Origin: Elysia marginata
Lineage: Eukaryota > Mollusca > Gastropoda > Plakobranchidae
Reading direction: 5' to 3'
DNA: 24,652 bases
Assembly (NCBI GenBank): GCA_019649035.1
Contig: BMAT01010738.1
Location: 186,089 to 210,740 of the forward strand
Shown: positions 11,686-23,200 of the stretch, one piece after another
Numbering within the stretch: position 1 is the stretch's first letter
Layout of the letters: the number at the start of each line of letters is the position of its first letter
Notes under the pieces: generated by a model
Told to the model about the DNA's origin: nothing
Databases searched by the model: none
The model's input: the letters and a program-made list of their open reading frames with translations, nothing else
Position numbers and translations under genes: made by a program

Positions 11686-14437
11686 TTATCTATCTATCTT
11701 TCTATCTATCTATCTAACTATCTATCTACCTATCTAACTAAATTCTCTCTCTCTCTCTAGCAATCTCTCTCAATGTCTGACACTATCTTTTCGCTCTGTC
11801 TTTCTCCGCCTGCTTTCAATTGTTCCTGTTTCTTTTTCTCTCGCTTTCGTTTTCTTTCTTTTTACATATACATCTTTCCTTTTTATCTTCACTTCTATGC
11901 TTCTCTGTTTTATTGTGTACCTAACTTTCTCTTCTTTTCCATTTATGTTCTTATTTGTGAATTTTCCTACCTGGTTCGGGCTACTATCAGTGAATTGAAT
12001 CTGCCAGGATGCACAATTTAACTTTGTGGTCAATGTAAGGGATGGAGTGGACAAAGCCAACCCATTAGCCCAAAAATAACTTGGAACGATATTAGAGCGC
12101 AAATTATCCTTCCTTTTGGAAAACTTTCCTTTTGAAACCAGTTCCTTGCAGGCAAGAACCATAATTTTGCACTATAATCTCATTCCTAATACATAAATAA
12201 ACGCAATCAGCTTCACTAGAACTTTACAACTAAAAGTACCAGTTTTTCCTGTATTTTTGTTCGTCCCATTAAAGAATAATGAGCTACAATTATGTAAAGT
12301 AATCTTTGAGACAACACTTAACAATACCTTCCCGACAAGCAATGGACTCTATGAGGCCACCAGGAAATATCAATTTCCGCTCAGAAATTAGAAACTTGCG
12401 AAAGTGTTGCCTTTTTAGTAAGGATGCTTGTTGTTTTGTGATTCTTTTTTTTTTTTACACAAAATCATGGTCGCTGAAAACACCACGTTAGCTGTTGGTG
12501 CTGTGTTTGTGTTGGCGTTACGTTGCTTCACATGCAAATTGCGGAATTTATGACTTTTAAATGAACCTCTGCTGTTTGAAAGAATATGGAAAGGCAATTC
12601 CTGGTAGGAAAAATGTTGTCTATTGGTACTTGTGCAACATTATTTTGTTGTTTCATGTATGTTTGTGTTCTGTTGTTTGCATTTTCTTTTTTTTTAAATT
12701 TTACCATAACGCTGATTTAACTATTACGTTGTGTTAGCCATAGGTTTCTTGTTTTATCTATTTAATTTGATCGTTGATTTCATTTGATTTGTTTAATTTT
12801 TACGTTTTATTTACTCCTTTACTTTTTTAATAATACCGCTGCCTTGATGTATAATGTTATCCTAGCTGACCAGATGGTAGCTCACAACCAATACGATGAC
12901 GATACTAAACGTTTCTACGACATAAATTCCTGCAAATAGATATTATGCTACTTTTTCTTGCAAGATCAAATTTTATCTCAGGCAATCATACTTGCATTAG
13001 ACTTTGTTAATATTTGTCACAATCCACGACATGATCTAGTTGGCACTTACCTGGGTTTTGTTTCGTGTTTTTTTTTCTCATTTGATACATATATTTTCAT
13101 ATGCGAGTGGAGGGCTGTACATTTTTGCGACAGCGGTCGAAATAAAGCTCGAAATGAAATGAATATCAGGTAATCATAATACCTTTTGAATACCAAAGCA
13201 ACAATTTGTTTGCAATTGAGCCTGCATCAATCTTGTTATCTGAAATATGTCAAATGTTGTTGCGTTTGTGCCATTATTAACTTTGTCACTTAAATGCTTT
13301 GTTGTGATCATGGGATAGCATGAAAGATAATTAAAGAAAGAATACTCTAATTACAACGGTTCGTTCATATAATTTTCCACATAATACAACGTTCCGGGTC
13401 CGTGTTCCTCTCTCCCCCCCCCCCAAGTCCATAGACAATAACATTTCTTTTACTTAAATAATTTCATTTTCCTTTCAAACACCCATTATTTAGTTGAGTT
13501 TTATTATTTGCCACACTATATTTTTCGCCATTGTTGTAGTATATTCTTATACTTAATCCGTGCGGTATTTCCCGATTTCTCTTCTTCGCATTTTTATACT
13601 TATTTTTATTTGCCGCGATAATTGATTGATATTGTACAGTAATGTTAAACTGACATCATCATTTTTTCGTTGGAAAAGCTGCGCTCAATATTTGCGAGAA
13701 CAAGCAGAGATTGATTATTTTTAAGTTTTGAAGTTTTTTCATTGTTGTAAAGAAATCAAATCTTGACATAAAAGTAAGAGATAAAGAGGAAACATCACTG
13801 AAAATATCATAGATTATGTTGAAAAAAAAATATCGTTTAGATAAATTTTTTAATACTCATTTGAAAAACATAAACAGACAATGTTAAGAAACGCAAAACT
13901 AAGCTTTTTGCAATAATAATTTCATACAGGAATTAGGCGTATATTTTCCAGTAAATGGTAACTTTTCACTAAATATTTTTCATTAAAAAGTACAACATGC
14001 ACCGAAGCAACAAGAACTTTTTACGGCCGAAGGAAAAATACGTTATGTTCAGACTTTCTAATGAGTCATTTTATACTTAAATACTAGATCTAGCAAAAAA
14101 ATATAACATTGCAAAATAGCACAGCTATTGGTTTATTGAAGAAATAAACTGATAGAATCATTGCTAAAACGATAACAAATATTGAAAATGTCGACCAAAG
14201 ATGAAAATGCTAAAAGATAAATAAGATCATGAAAGGAAGAAAAAGAAGACTAAAATATAAGACAGACATTAATGTTTTAGATTGTGTTACCCTTTGAGTT
14301 TTACTACACGGGCTTATCTAACCAGCATTATTCTGTGATGGGAAATCATTTTAAATGGCGATGGGAAAAGCTGCAGGATAGAAAAGATGAAAAAGTAACG
14401 CATGATAGGGGAACAAAGAAAAAAAGGACGAAAGAGA

Positions 14438-14471
<34 letters not shown>

Positions 14472-17243
14472 NNNNNNNNNNNNNNNNGAAAGATATAGAG
14501 AGAGAAAGAGAGAGAGAGAGAGAAGAGAAGAGAAGAGAGAAAATCCAAAAAAAGGAAGGCAATGAGTGAGAGAGAAATGAATGCGAGAGAGAGAAATAGA
14601 AAGAGAGAAAGAAAGAAAAGAGATCCAGTTGTTCTTGACCTTAGTTCTATCTTGTTCTGTCCCTATTTTCTCAATTTGCGCTAAAACCATTTCAAGTTTC
14701 AGTGCACACATTGAAACTAAACCATTTAGAATGGGGGTATAGGGTTATGAGTAGGGCTTTTAAAATTTCCCACCAAAGTAAAAAACTTTGTGCCCCTCTT
14801 TCAGGTGGTATGACTGGTTCTAAATATACCATAATGGTAGTTAGAAGAAGATAGCACTGATGTCGCAAATTGTAATTTCTATTTAATTATAATTCTGCAA
14901 CGTTAAAAAAATATAGGGTGCAATGAAATGTACATTACACGTTACAGGCCAACTACATAAGGGGTCTGATTTGTCTGTGTATTTTTTATATTAATTTTGA
15001 ACAGTGATTCTTCATCATTTACAAGCAATGCGGTCCGATTTTGTACTTGTCACGTATCTCATTTTAACAACCTCAGCAGGATTTGTTCTCGGTTACATTT
15101 TTAGGTAGTTAGAAGTGTAACTTTCTGAAATGCAGCCAGTTGAACCTACAAAACATTAAAACTTATATTGAAACAGCGCACTGTGGCTTAATGTATAGTC
15201 CTTGTCAGTTGCTATTAGTTCAATTAAAAAATTGATTTTTTTTTGCATTTAGGATTTTTATTGACAAAAATCATTTCAATTTTCCTTTTAAATATGAAAT
15301 TTAATATCAAAATATGGCTTAATGTATGGCCTAAACACCGCATTTATGATTAGCCTTGTTTTTTTTTGTTTCAATATCATGTAGTCAGCTACTGTCACGG
15401 AATCCGATAATCAGTAGAATTAAACTCCTTCTGCCTCTGACACGAGTTTGACAAGAGACTTTCTTGAAAATTGCTGTAGGGTAGTTAACTCTGGTAAACC
15501 AGGCTCAAAAGTTCAAAAATTTAGTTGCGTCCCTTTTTATTACATCTATAACAGTTAATATTTTTCACAGTACCCTGTCAGCATACGAATTTATTTTTCT
15601 ATTTTTCAACTTGTGGTTTATGGACAGAGATCAAAGGGCAAATTCTGTAACGCGCAAGTTCATTTTGTTTTCAAACCCCTATTATTTTCGCCGGTAAGGT
15701 GATAAGTATTTCACCACTCCAATGTAGCAGGACATTAAACAGCTTTCCTGTAAGTCTCGGTGGTAAGTCTAAGTTGGTTGGTAGTAACCTGTGTCAGAAA
15801 TTATGTCAAGCTATCGAGTGCTTTAAGAGTTCTAGAGGGTTTAGCTTCAATACAAAACGCTCGCTTTCTTCTCTCCTATCTTTATCAATCTCTCTCTTTC
15901 TCCTTCTATTTCTCTCTTAATTAACCCTGAATCTCATTTGTTATTTTGTACTTTATCACAATCATGCAAAACATATATCAAATTTGTTTTCCTTTCACTA
16001 TGTTTTCCACAATTAAACCTCTTCATAGGCAAACTTGTAACCCTTTTAAAAACCAATTTGTAAATCACCGATTCTAATAAGGCTGATATCAGATAACTCT
16101 AAAAACCGTCTATAAGTTGATAAGGAAAACTCATAGCTTGTCTACCAATCTGAGGCCGATTCCATCGATCTTCGCACTTAGCATTTCCCCTCTACTCTTA
16201 AATTGATTTCCTTTTTTCCTAGCCAGAGCTTGTTGAGATCATTATCTCAAGACCGCCTAAAATTTATTTTCGCCATCTACTATCAAATTAGTGTGGAGTA
16301 GTGCCTATTTTTAAGATATCTTCTTTACAAAAATCGATCTATTTTTTGCTATGCTCCTCTTAGTTTTGAATTTCTAAATAGGATATTTTATAAAACTTAC
16401 TCGCGGGCAAGAATGGTCCTTTATGACTAACTTTGTTTAAGCTATGAGAAAATATAATCCAAGTTAAACTACTTTAATTTCACAACTTACCCTGGCAACG
16501 TTTCATTACCCTCAGGTATCCAGCTTTCTGGTATAGGACATTGTTTATGTAGCTTATTATCTTTTTTATGTTCTCTGAGACAATTTCTTAAATTATCAAC
16601 CATTTAGTTCTTGCCTTCTTCCTGCTTCTCTAGGTCTGTTTGTTGACGTGGGGAACAACTACTCTGTGTTAGACCACCCAAACATCTGCTTCATCTACGA
16701 CTATGTGGGATCCAAAGATGAGGAAAAGAGTCAGGGAGATTTCGTAAGTAAACCTCTAAAAGTTTTGAAATATAAGACCTTCAAGTAGACTGTTTTAATT
16801 CGATTGTTTATTTTAAGCGTCATATTGAGCAACATTCTAAATATCAGTTATAAAGTGATCTATAAAATAATAGCATTTCCATCTGCTCCAGCGATTAAGT
16901 TAGAAATCAACGAAACTTCCTTTTTCGTTTTGTTGTTTGTAAATAAGTCAGCGAATTTTAGCACTAAGAGATATTCGCCCGTGTACTTTTTCAATTTTAT
17001 TATTTTGATTATTTTTGTCGATCTGAAATAGATTTCTAGTTCAAGGTTGAATCCATTCTTTGTGAAATATTTCATATCATGAGATGATAAAACCTCCTAA
17101 TTATCTATATTTGTCTTAGGTCGTGAAAGAACTGGTGGCTATCTTCCCGGTGTTGAGAGATTGGATAGCTGAGTTTCTCGAGCAAAACAACTGCATGGTC
17201 GCCTCGGAGATCGGTCTTAACATGCTAATAGAGCAGGTGAATA

Positions 17244-17291
<48 letters not shown>

Positions 17292-20200
17292 TGTGTTTTT
17301 ATGAAATAAATAAAAGGAATTAATGATAAATAACGATAAATAAGTTAATTGATAATAGAAACTTAGAAAAAAATAGATAGCGGTGTCTAAAGGAAGATAA
17401 AATAATTATGGGATATGTGCAGACGTCATAAAAACTGATAAGTTTATTATTTCTCACTATTCCGTTTGGATAAACAGGGAGAACTTAATCTTTTTCTGCT
17501 CTCTATGGTAATACCCCATTCTTTTATTGCTGTTACGACTCCAGGTGTTGAGACTGTTGTACCATTTGGTCAAGTTTGGCTACTACATGGATCACGAGGA
17601 TGTCATGCAACTGCTACCTCCCATGCTGAGTCTCCTAGATGGGCGAAAAGACTTTCCGTTTCCCAAGGATAAGGACAAAGGTAAAGAGATTTAGTAACGT
17701 AGTTTATGTAGGCTGTTTTAGTATTCATCATCACCAATGTGCCTATTATATAATTTTACAAACCCACCGTTTCACATTGTTTAGGAAAAGCCTTTATAGG
17801 CACCATTCCAATCAGAGTAATAATTATGCACAAAGTAGTACAACTGAGAAAAAAAAATCCAAAAAATAATGGCAGACCGGTGAGGTTATGAAACGCTGTT
17901 TAAACTTAGGTATAATAAAATCGCATTAATAGTTTCATTTATCTACTGTCAGTGAGTGGGATCGTTTAGGACAGAAAAGCTCATAGAGTTATTACATGGA
18001 TGATCTGTAACATTAAAGCACACAATAGGAAAAGGGGCATAGAATAGCTATGTGAAATCAAATGATTTGTTGGAGGTTTAGAGCGATAGTTGAAAACGAA
18101 TGAATAAACCCCTACAGATTGATCTGACAATAACAAACCAACTAAAATGAAAAACTGTGGCCGCTAAACAAATGTAACTGAGGCATGCTCTTATTTTCAG
18201 GTTCAAAGGACGCAATGAAACAAGTGCTACAGTTCCAGATGACGGACAGATATGATAAGTCACCGGAGACTTCGGCCATTGTCAATGCCAAATTTCAGTA
18301 TGCATACAATAGTCGAGTTAATTTCTAAACAAATGTATAGTTATAAATGTTTTTCACACTAGTAAGTCATGAAATCTAGCTGCCAAGAGTGATTCATATT
18401 TGCATTTATGTAATTTTTAAAAGAAAAAAAATCGATATTCTGGGATAGAGTAAAAGTTTATCAGATACTCGATACAAAGGTAGAAAACGATTAGTAGGGT
18501 CCTCAATTTTCAAAGTAATCGCATAGAGTCAAAGTGAGGTAATTTGCCTTTTCTTTCCTCACCACTTATATTTACACCGAGTCTCAAGAGAGCTGGCTAG
18601 GTAGGTTCCAGTGTGATATCTACCCACCTCTAGGGTCTACCAAGTGAGCATAGATGTTGCATAGATGTCACTTTGCAACCATTGTTATAAAACGTACAGG
18701 TTCTGAGTAAAATGTCTCGCTTTTTTATAAAAAAAAAGAAAATTATCGAAATACTTTTCAAAATTTTACTCAAATACAAAACGCAGTGTCTATAGTGTTC
18801 GCGGAATTGACTGTAATTACCAGAAGTTTTTACTCTTTATACACAACTTTGGAAAGAGGTTTGAATGTAAAATTACTCGACATACAACAAATTATCCTCT
18901 TTATAAAGTAAAAAAGACAGATGATTAGCCATACAATCTTTTAAGTTGCCTTGGATTTTCCGTCCTCAGTGTAAATTATAAATAAAGAAATCATTAAAAA
19001 TTGTTAGGCTTAAACAGTTCTTTTACATAATTCTACAGAGCCCTGGAAGTTCTGGATCTCTTGCTGACATACCAGAGAAACTCCCGACTTCAGGTAAATC
19101 ATAGCCACATCTTATTTGAAAGTGCCAATGTAAAGTTAGAAATTAAAGGATTCTTAATCGCAACATTTGGAATCAAAGACCGCGATTTCAAAGCATTTTT
19201 AGACGTCACAAAGTTTCCCAAAAGTTTAAGGCAAGGTCTCATCACACATGACAATGAAATTAAAGAATTGTTGCAGTATAAGGAGGTTATAGAAACCAGA
19301 CAGTTAGTCAAAAGCCTATTGCAAGAAACAGCTTCATTTTTGTGACCTTGTTTAAACAGAGAAGTACGATGTTTATTAATAGATAAAAGTAACGCAAGCA
19401 CACCTGAATCTCGTACCTCGTATTAATAGTTACCAATTAAAGAAATGAATGAAGATTTTAGAAAAAACGATCAGGGGGGGTCTTGTATTCTCTGCTTCTG
19501 TGCAACCCTGTTCCTTTCCTCGCAGAGTTTTGTGGGGAAATTCAAGATAGCCGAGCAGTCAGTGACTCTGAAGAAACAACAAAACGTGCTGAGCCCTCTG
19601 ATGTATGACACTTTCAACCCTCACGACCAGTCCAAGTAAGGCTTTTCATACAATTGTTCCCCGGTCGAGTCAAACCATGGACTTTAAAATTTTTATTATC
19701 AGCTGATCCGCCTAGTGTCTTGCATTATGGATTTAGTGCTAAGTCTGGTCGGCCCGGTGTCAGGATAATGTGACAGGGTTGGTGTGTGCAAGCGCTCCTT
19801 ATATCACAATGTGGCAGCACGCTTTCAACTGTCCCAAGCACCGTCTCTGATATAACCTTGTAGTTGAAAAGGGACGTTAAATTCAAACAACCAACCAAAT
19901 CTTATACAATCTCACCTGAAAAGCCAATGTTTTTGGTATTATTGTCAGTTTTAATGTTTCCAAAAGTATATTAATCGATGTTTCAAATTAAAGTGAATGT
20001 ATCGCATCTATACAGTTTGCTTTCTTGACGGTATGCCACAGTGTTATAAAATTCTGTGAAAAAGATCCATGTACAACCATCCTCTGTAGATAAAATAGCC
20101 AAGCTATATAGTATACGCAGAAAACGATTGTGAGTCGAAATACTACATCATCCGTGCCCATCTTGGTTTTTTTTTCATTGAATGACGCAACCAAGTTTTA

Positions 20201-23200
20201 AAAAATGCCAAATCTTTTCTTAACAGGAAGTGTCTCCGGAAACAACGTCAGGTGAACAAGGAAATGAGAGATATGTTCAGCAGCTCCGCCATCTTTGATA
20301 TCGAAAACATCACCAAAGTCCTCCTCGTAAGATCATGTGTCTAGTATTAGTAAACTGGATGACCCAGAAAGAAACTGATAACGGAAATATTGCCATAGTT
20401 TTCAATGTTTATTCATATAGGAGAGCTCTTCCACCGTTTACCCAATTATTTTTCTTGCTTTGCCTTCGACATTGTCGACTAGACTGAAAGTCAAACACAG
20501 TCAGTTTGAAACAATATCTGCAAAAATGTGTGACATTTGTCTACTTTATTAATATTAATTTATTGGTAAAAACCTTTTATAATTTGACTGTACATTATTT
20601 TCTAGAATACTGGGTGTTATTGTGGTGTTTTCGTTTCGGGGTACTCTAATATGTCATTGGGAAACTAATAAACGTAAATGTTATTATAAGTAAAAAGCCA
20701 TTACTTTTTATGTTATTTTAACTCACTAGTTTCAGACCACATTATCATATTTTTGTGTGTTCCCGGCGTTCATCTATTTTAGTAATTCTTATTATTGGCT
20801 AGTTCCAGCCTCTGCATTTTATTAACATATGCTTATTCCAAAATTTCCAGGACCTAACTAAGTACAAATACAACAAGATGATTACAAAAGCCCTCAACAT
20901 CCTAAACAAAGTCTACTCCTCCAAGACAAACATGTTTAATCTCTCAATGAAAGCACAGGTACACGTGTCTGATATCATTATATACTTTTTTATGTTTTTA
21001 CTAAAAATTTAAGGTCATTAATTTTAAAACCAGGATGAATTACAAAATTAACGAAATAAATTTATAAGTGCCCAAACCACAATTTAGGAATTGTTGTGGG
21101 CAAGATTACTATAAGAGGATGCATCCATCTATTTCGCAAAATTCCATGTTCTCCAAAGATTTTTTAAAACAAATTAAACATCACCTGTGCAAATTCCTAC
21201 CATGGCATAAACATTTTTATATCTACCTATCCAAACGTTGTCAGGTGCTTCTGACCCAGGACTCGGCGCGCGTACATCGCGAGGTCCTCAAAAACATGCC
21301 GATGCTTAGACGTCTGGCCAGAGCCAAGCTGGACAAGGAGCAGGTGAAACTGATGGGCAGTATACTGGACGACCTGGCCGAGTACGTAGCATCTCGCTGT
21401 GATCGAGCAACCACAACTTTGGTCGTGGTTATACCCAACCTCAACTCCACTCAGAAGAAAAATATAATAAAACTCATATATATGCTTAATGACAAGGCAA
21501 AAAGACATACCTTTTGATTCAGAGTCTAACTTAAGAACAAGATACCTTAAAACATTCTTATGATCATGTCTTTTTCTGTGCAAAGACTGATGAACTCCAA
21601 CCGTCGGATCTACTTCATAAGTTGTGTGAACTGGTGTTATTAAGTGGGTTTGAAAACTAAACTTTTTAAAATTGCACCCAAAGAATCAACGTGGTACCAT
21701 CATTTCTTTTCAAATCTCTTTCAGCTCTCAAATTTCTTCCTCAGTGTAATTAGGGCCTACATCTGCTATGCTACATTATATATCGCTTTTCCTCCTTCTC
21801 TTCCTATTCTTATCACTGCTGTAGTTGTACCGGCAGTGAGGCAGATTGCTTAGCGCGTCGCACTCGTGATCCGGCGGTCGCAGGCTCAATTCCCAACCGA
21901 GCCATTTTTCAATTGCCTCGGGAAAGCAATTTACCATACTTTTCCCCAGTCCACCCAGCTTTAAAATGGGTACCCAGCTACAGGCAATGCTTTAATTTGT
22001 GATATACGTCTGCAACACTGCATATGGGTTAAAAGTGGCTATCAAACGTGCTAGTCTGCTAGGGCATTAGTTGTGCTGCTGTTGTGACGACACAGTTACG
22101 CTGAGTAACAAAGCCAAATTTCCTGAAAGGGATGAGTGTAACGTAAAATGAAAAAAAAATGTAAAGAAATAAAAAGAAATAAATTTATCACCACCGTCAC
22201 CACCACAACAGCTACTGAAGCCACCTCGACAACCAACACCTCCACCCCCACCACCATGAGTAACTTCTATCTATGAAATAAAAAAAACAACAATATTTCT
22301 TTGTGATACCTTTATGTTTTGAATGATTTTTGTTCCTGATTTTTTACATACTATCACTTCAGAACCCAATTGGTCTTTGATTTTTTCCAGTACATATACT
22401 CTCTCTTAATACACATCGGGATTATCTTTTTTCTAGGTTCTGTCACTTGCCTATGACGCCGGACGAGCCACACCCCATGAATCAAAACATTCTTATCAGC
22501 AATGGTAAGTGTTGGTTAGTACAATGATATGAACCCGTTATTAGTTTTGGCCGTTTTTTATCACGAAGAACTTCGATTGAATTAAAAACTGGCTGTTATG
22601 TCTTAAGGGTATATAAATCTAATAAGTGGGTTTTTTTTTCAATAAATAAGTGTCCCAAGCACCAATACTTTCAAAGCATATGAACATAAAGCACAAAGAA
22701 CAGAACAAATAAAAATCATGTTTTGTCATCAACGGCAAATGCTTTCGAGACAAAATTATAAGACATATTTTTCAAAGTTGACGCAAAATTGGCCAGCGCA
22801 GATGTTAAATGTGCATCTTTGTCTGTAGGTGTATAGATAAGGCTAGCCTATTTACTTGAACAAAATTAATCATCAGGCCATTGTTTTAAATTTTATACTT
22901 GCTAGTTAAACTTGTGAAGGGAAAGGATAGCTGAAGCACTGAGTTATTAATATATTGTATGCTCAATTCGGGGCTTAACGACTTTACTTATTTTCCTTTT
23001 AAATACATTAACTCTCTTCTTGAAGATACTTGGTCTCAAGAGTTTCTCTAATGTTTTTCTTGTAATAATGTGACACTTGTAACTAATAATAATTTTTTTA
23101 TTAATGTTAATGCGCCATTGCGTTTGTATCTTCAGGAATTCTCATTATACTGTTTGACATATTGGTGCAAGAAGTCGACATCAAACTCTTTGTAAGTAAT

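Larger units (their letters stand above)
21382..22436 (+). other. Intron 10 (1055 bp)
   Basis: The longest of the 3' introns. GTACGT donor and TTCTAG acceptor. It contains a tRNA-derived SINE (21830-22184) followed by an imperfect ACC repeat. The exon 10 frame reads through to a TGA at 21515-21517. Confidence 0.7.

Noticed and set aside
11546-11760. Open frames encoding SIYL repeats
   Set aside because: These are translations of the CTAT microsatellite in two frames, with no coding evidence.
14284-14711. Open frames encoding RE/LS repeats across the N gap
   Set aside because: They are translations of a GA microsatellite on both strands, running through unknown bases.
17237-17323. Extension of exon 3 through the GA tract as an Arg-Glu repeat domain
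   Set aside because: The donor CAG|GTGAAT plus exon 4 in phase 0 restores the family-like sequence [11 protein letters not shown]. The GA translation has no counterpart in the family.
21245-21343. Earlier donor in exon 10 at CAG|GTGAAA
   Set aside because: It would end in phase 0 and force exon 11 into a frame without family resemblance. The donor at 21382 gives DLAEFCHLPMT leading to QNILISNG.
21830-21902. Functional tRNA-Thr (CGT) gene
   Set aside because: The arms are mispaired and the sequence continues into a SINE body and A-rich tail.
22437-22504. Exon 11 read in phase 0 ([15 protein letters not shown])
   Set aside because: This frame does not connect to exon 12 in the [10 protein letters not shown] frame, and phase 1 input hits a TGA. 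Only the phase 2 reading fits both neighbours.
23136-23191. Transmembrane helix in exon 12
   Set aside because: The uninterrupted hydrophobic run is only about 7 residues (ILIILF), followed by Asp and Glu. A buried solenoid helix is more likely, and canonical IP3R has no membrane segment here.
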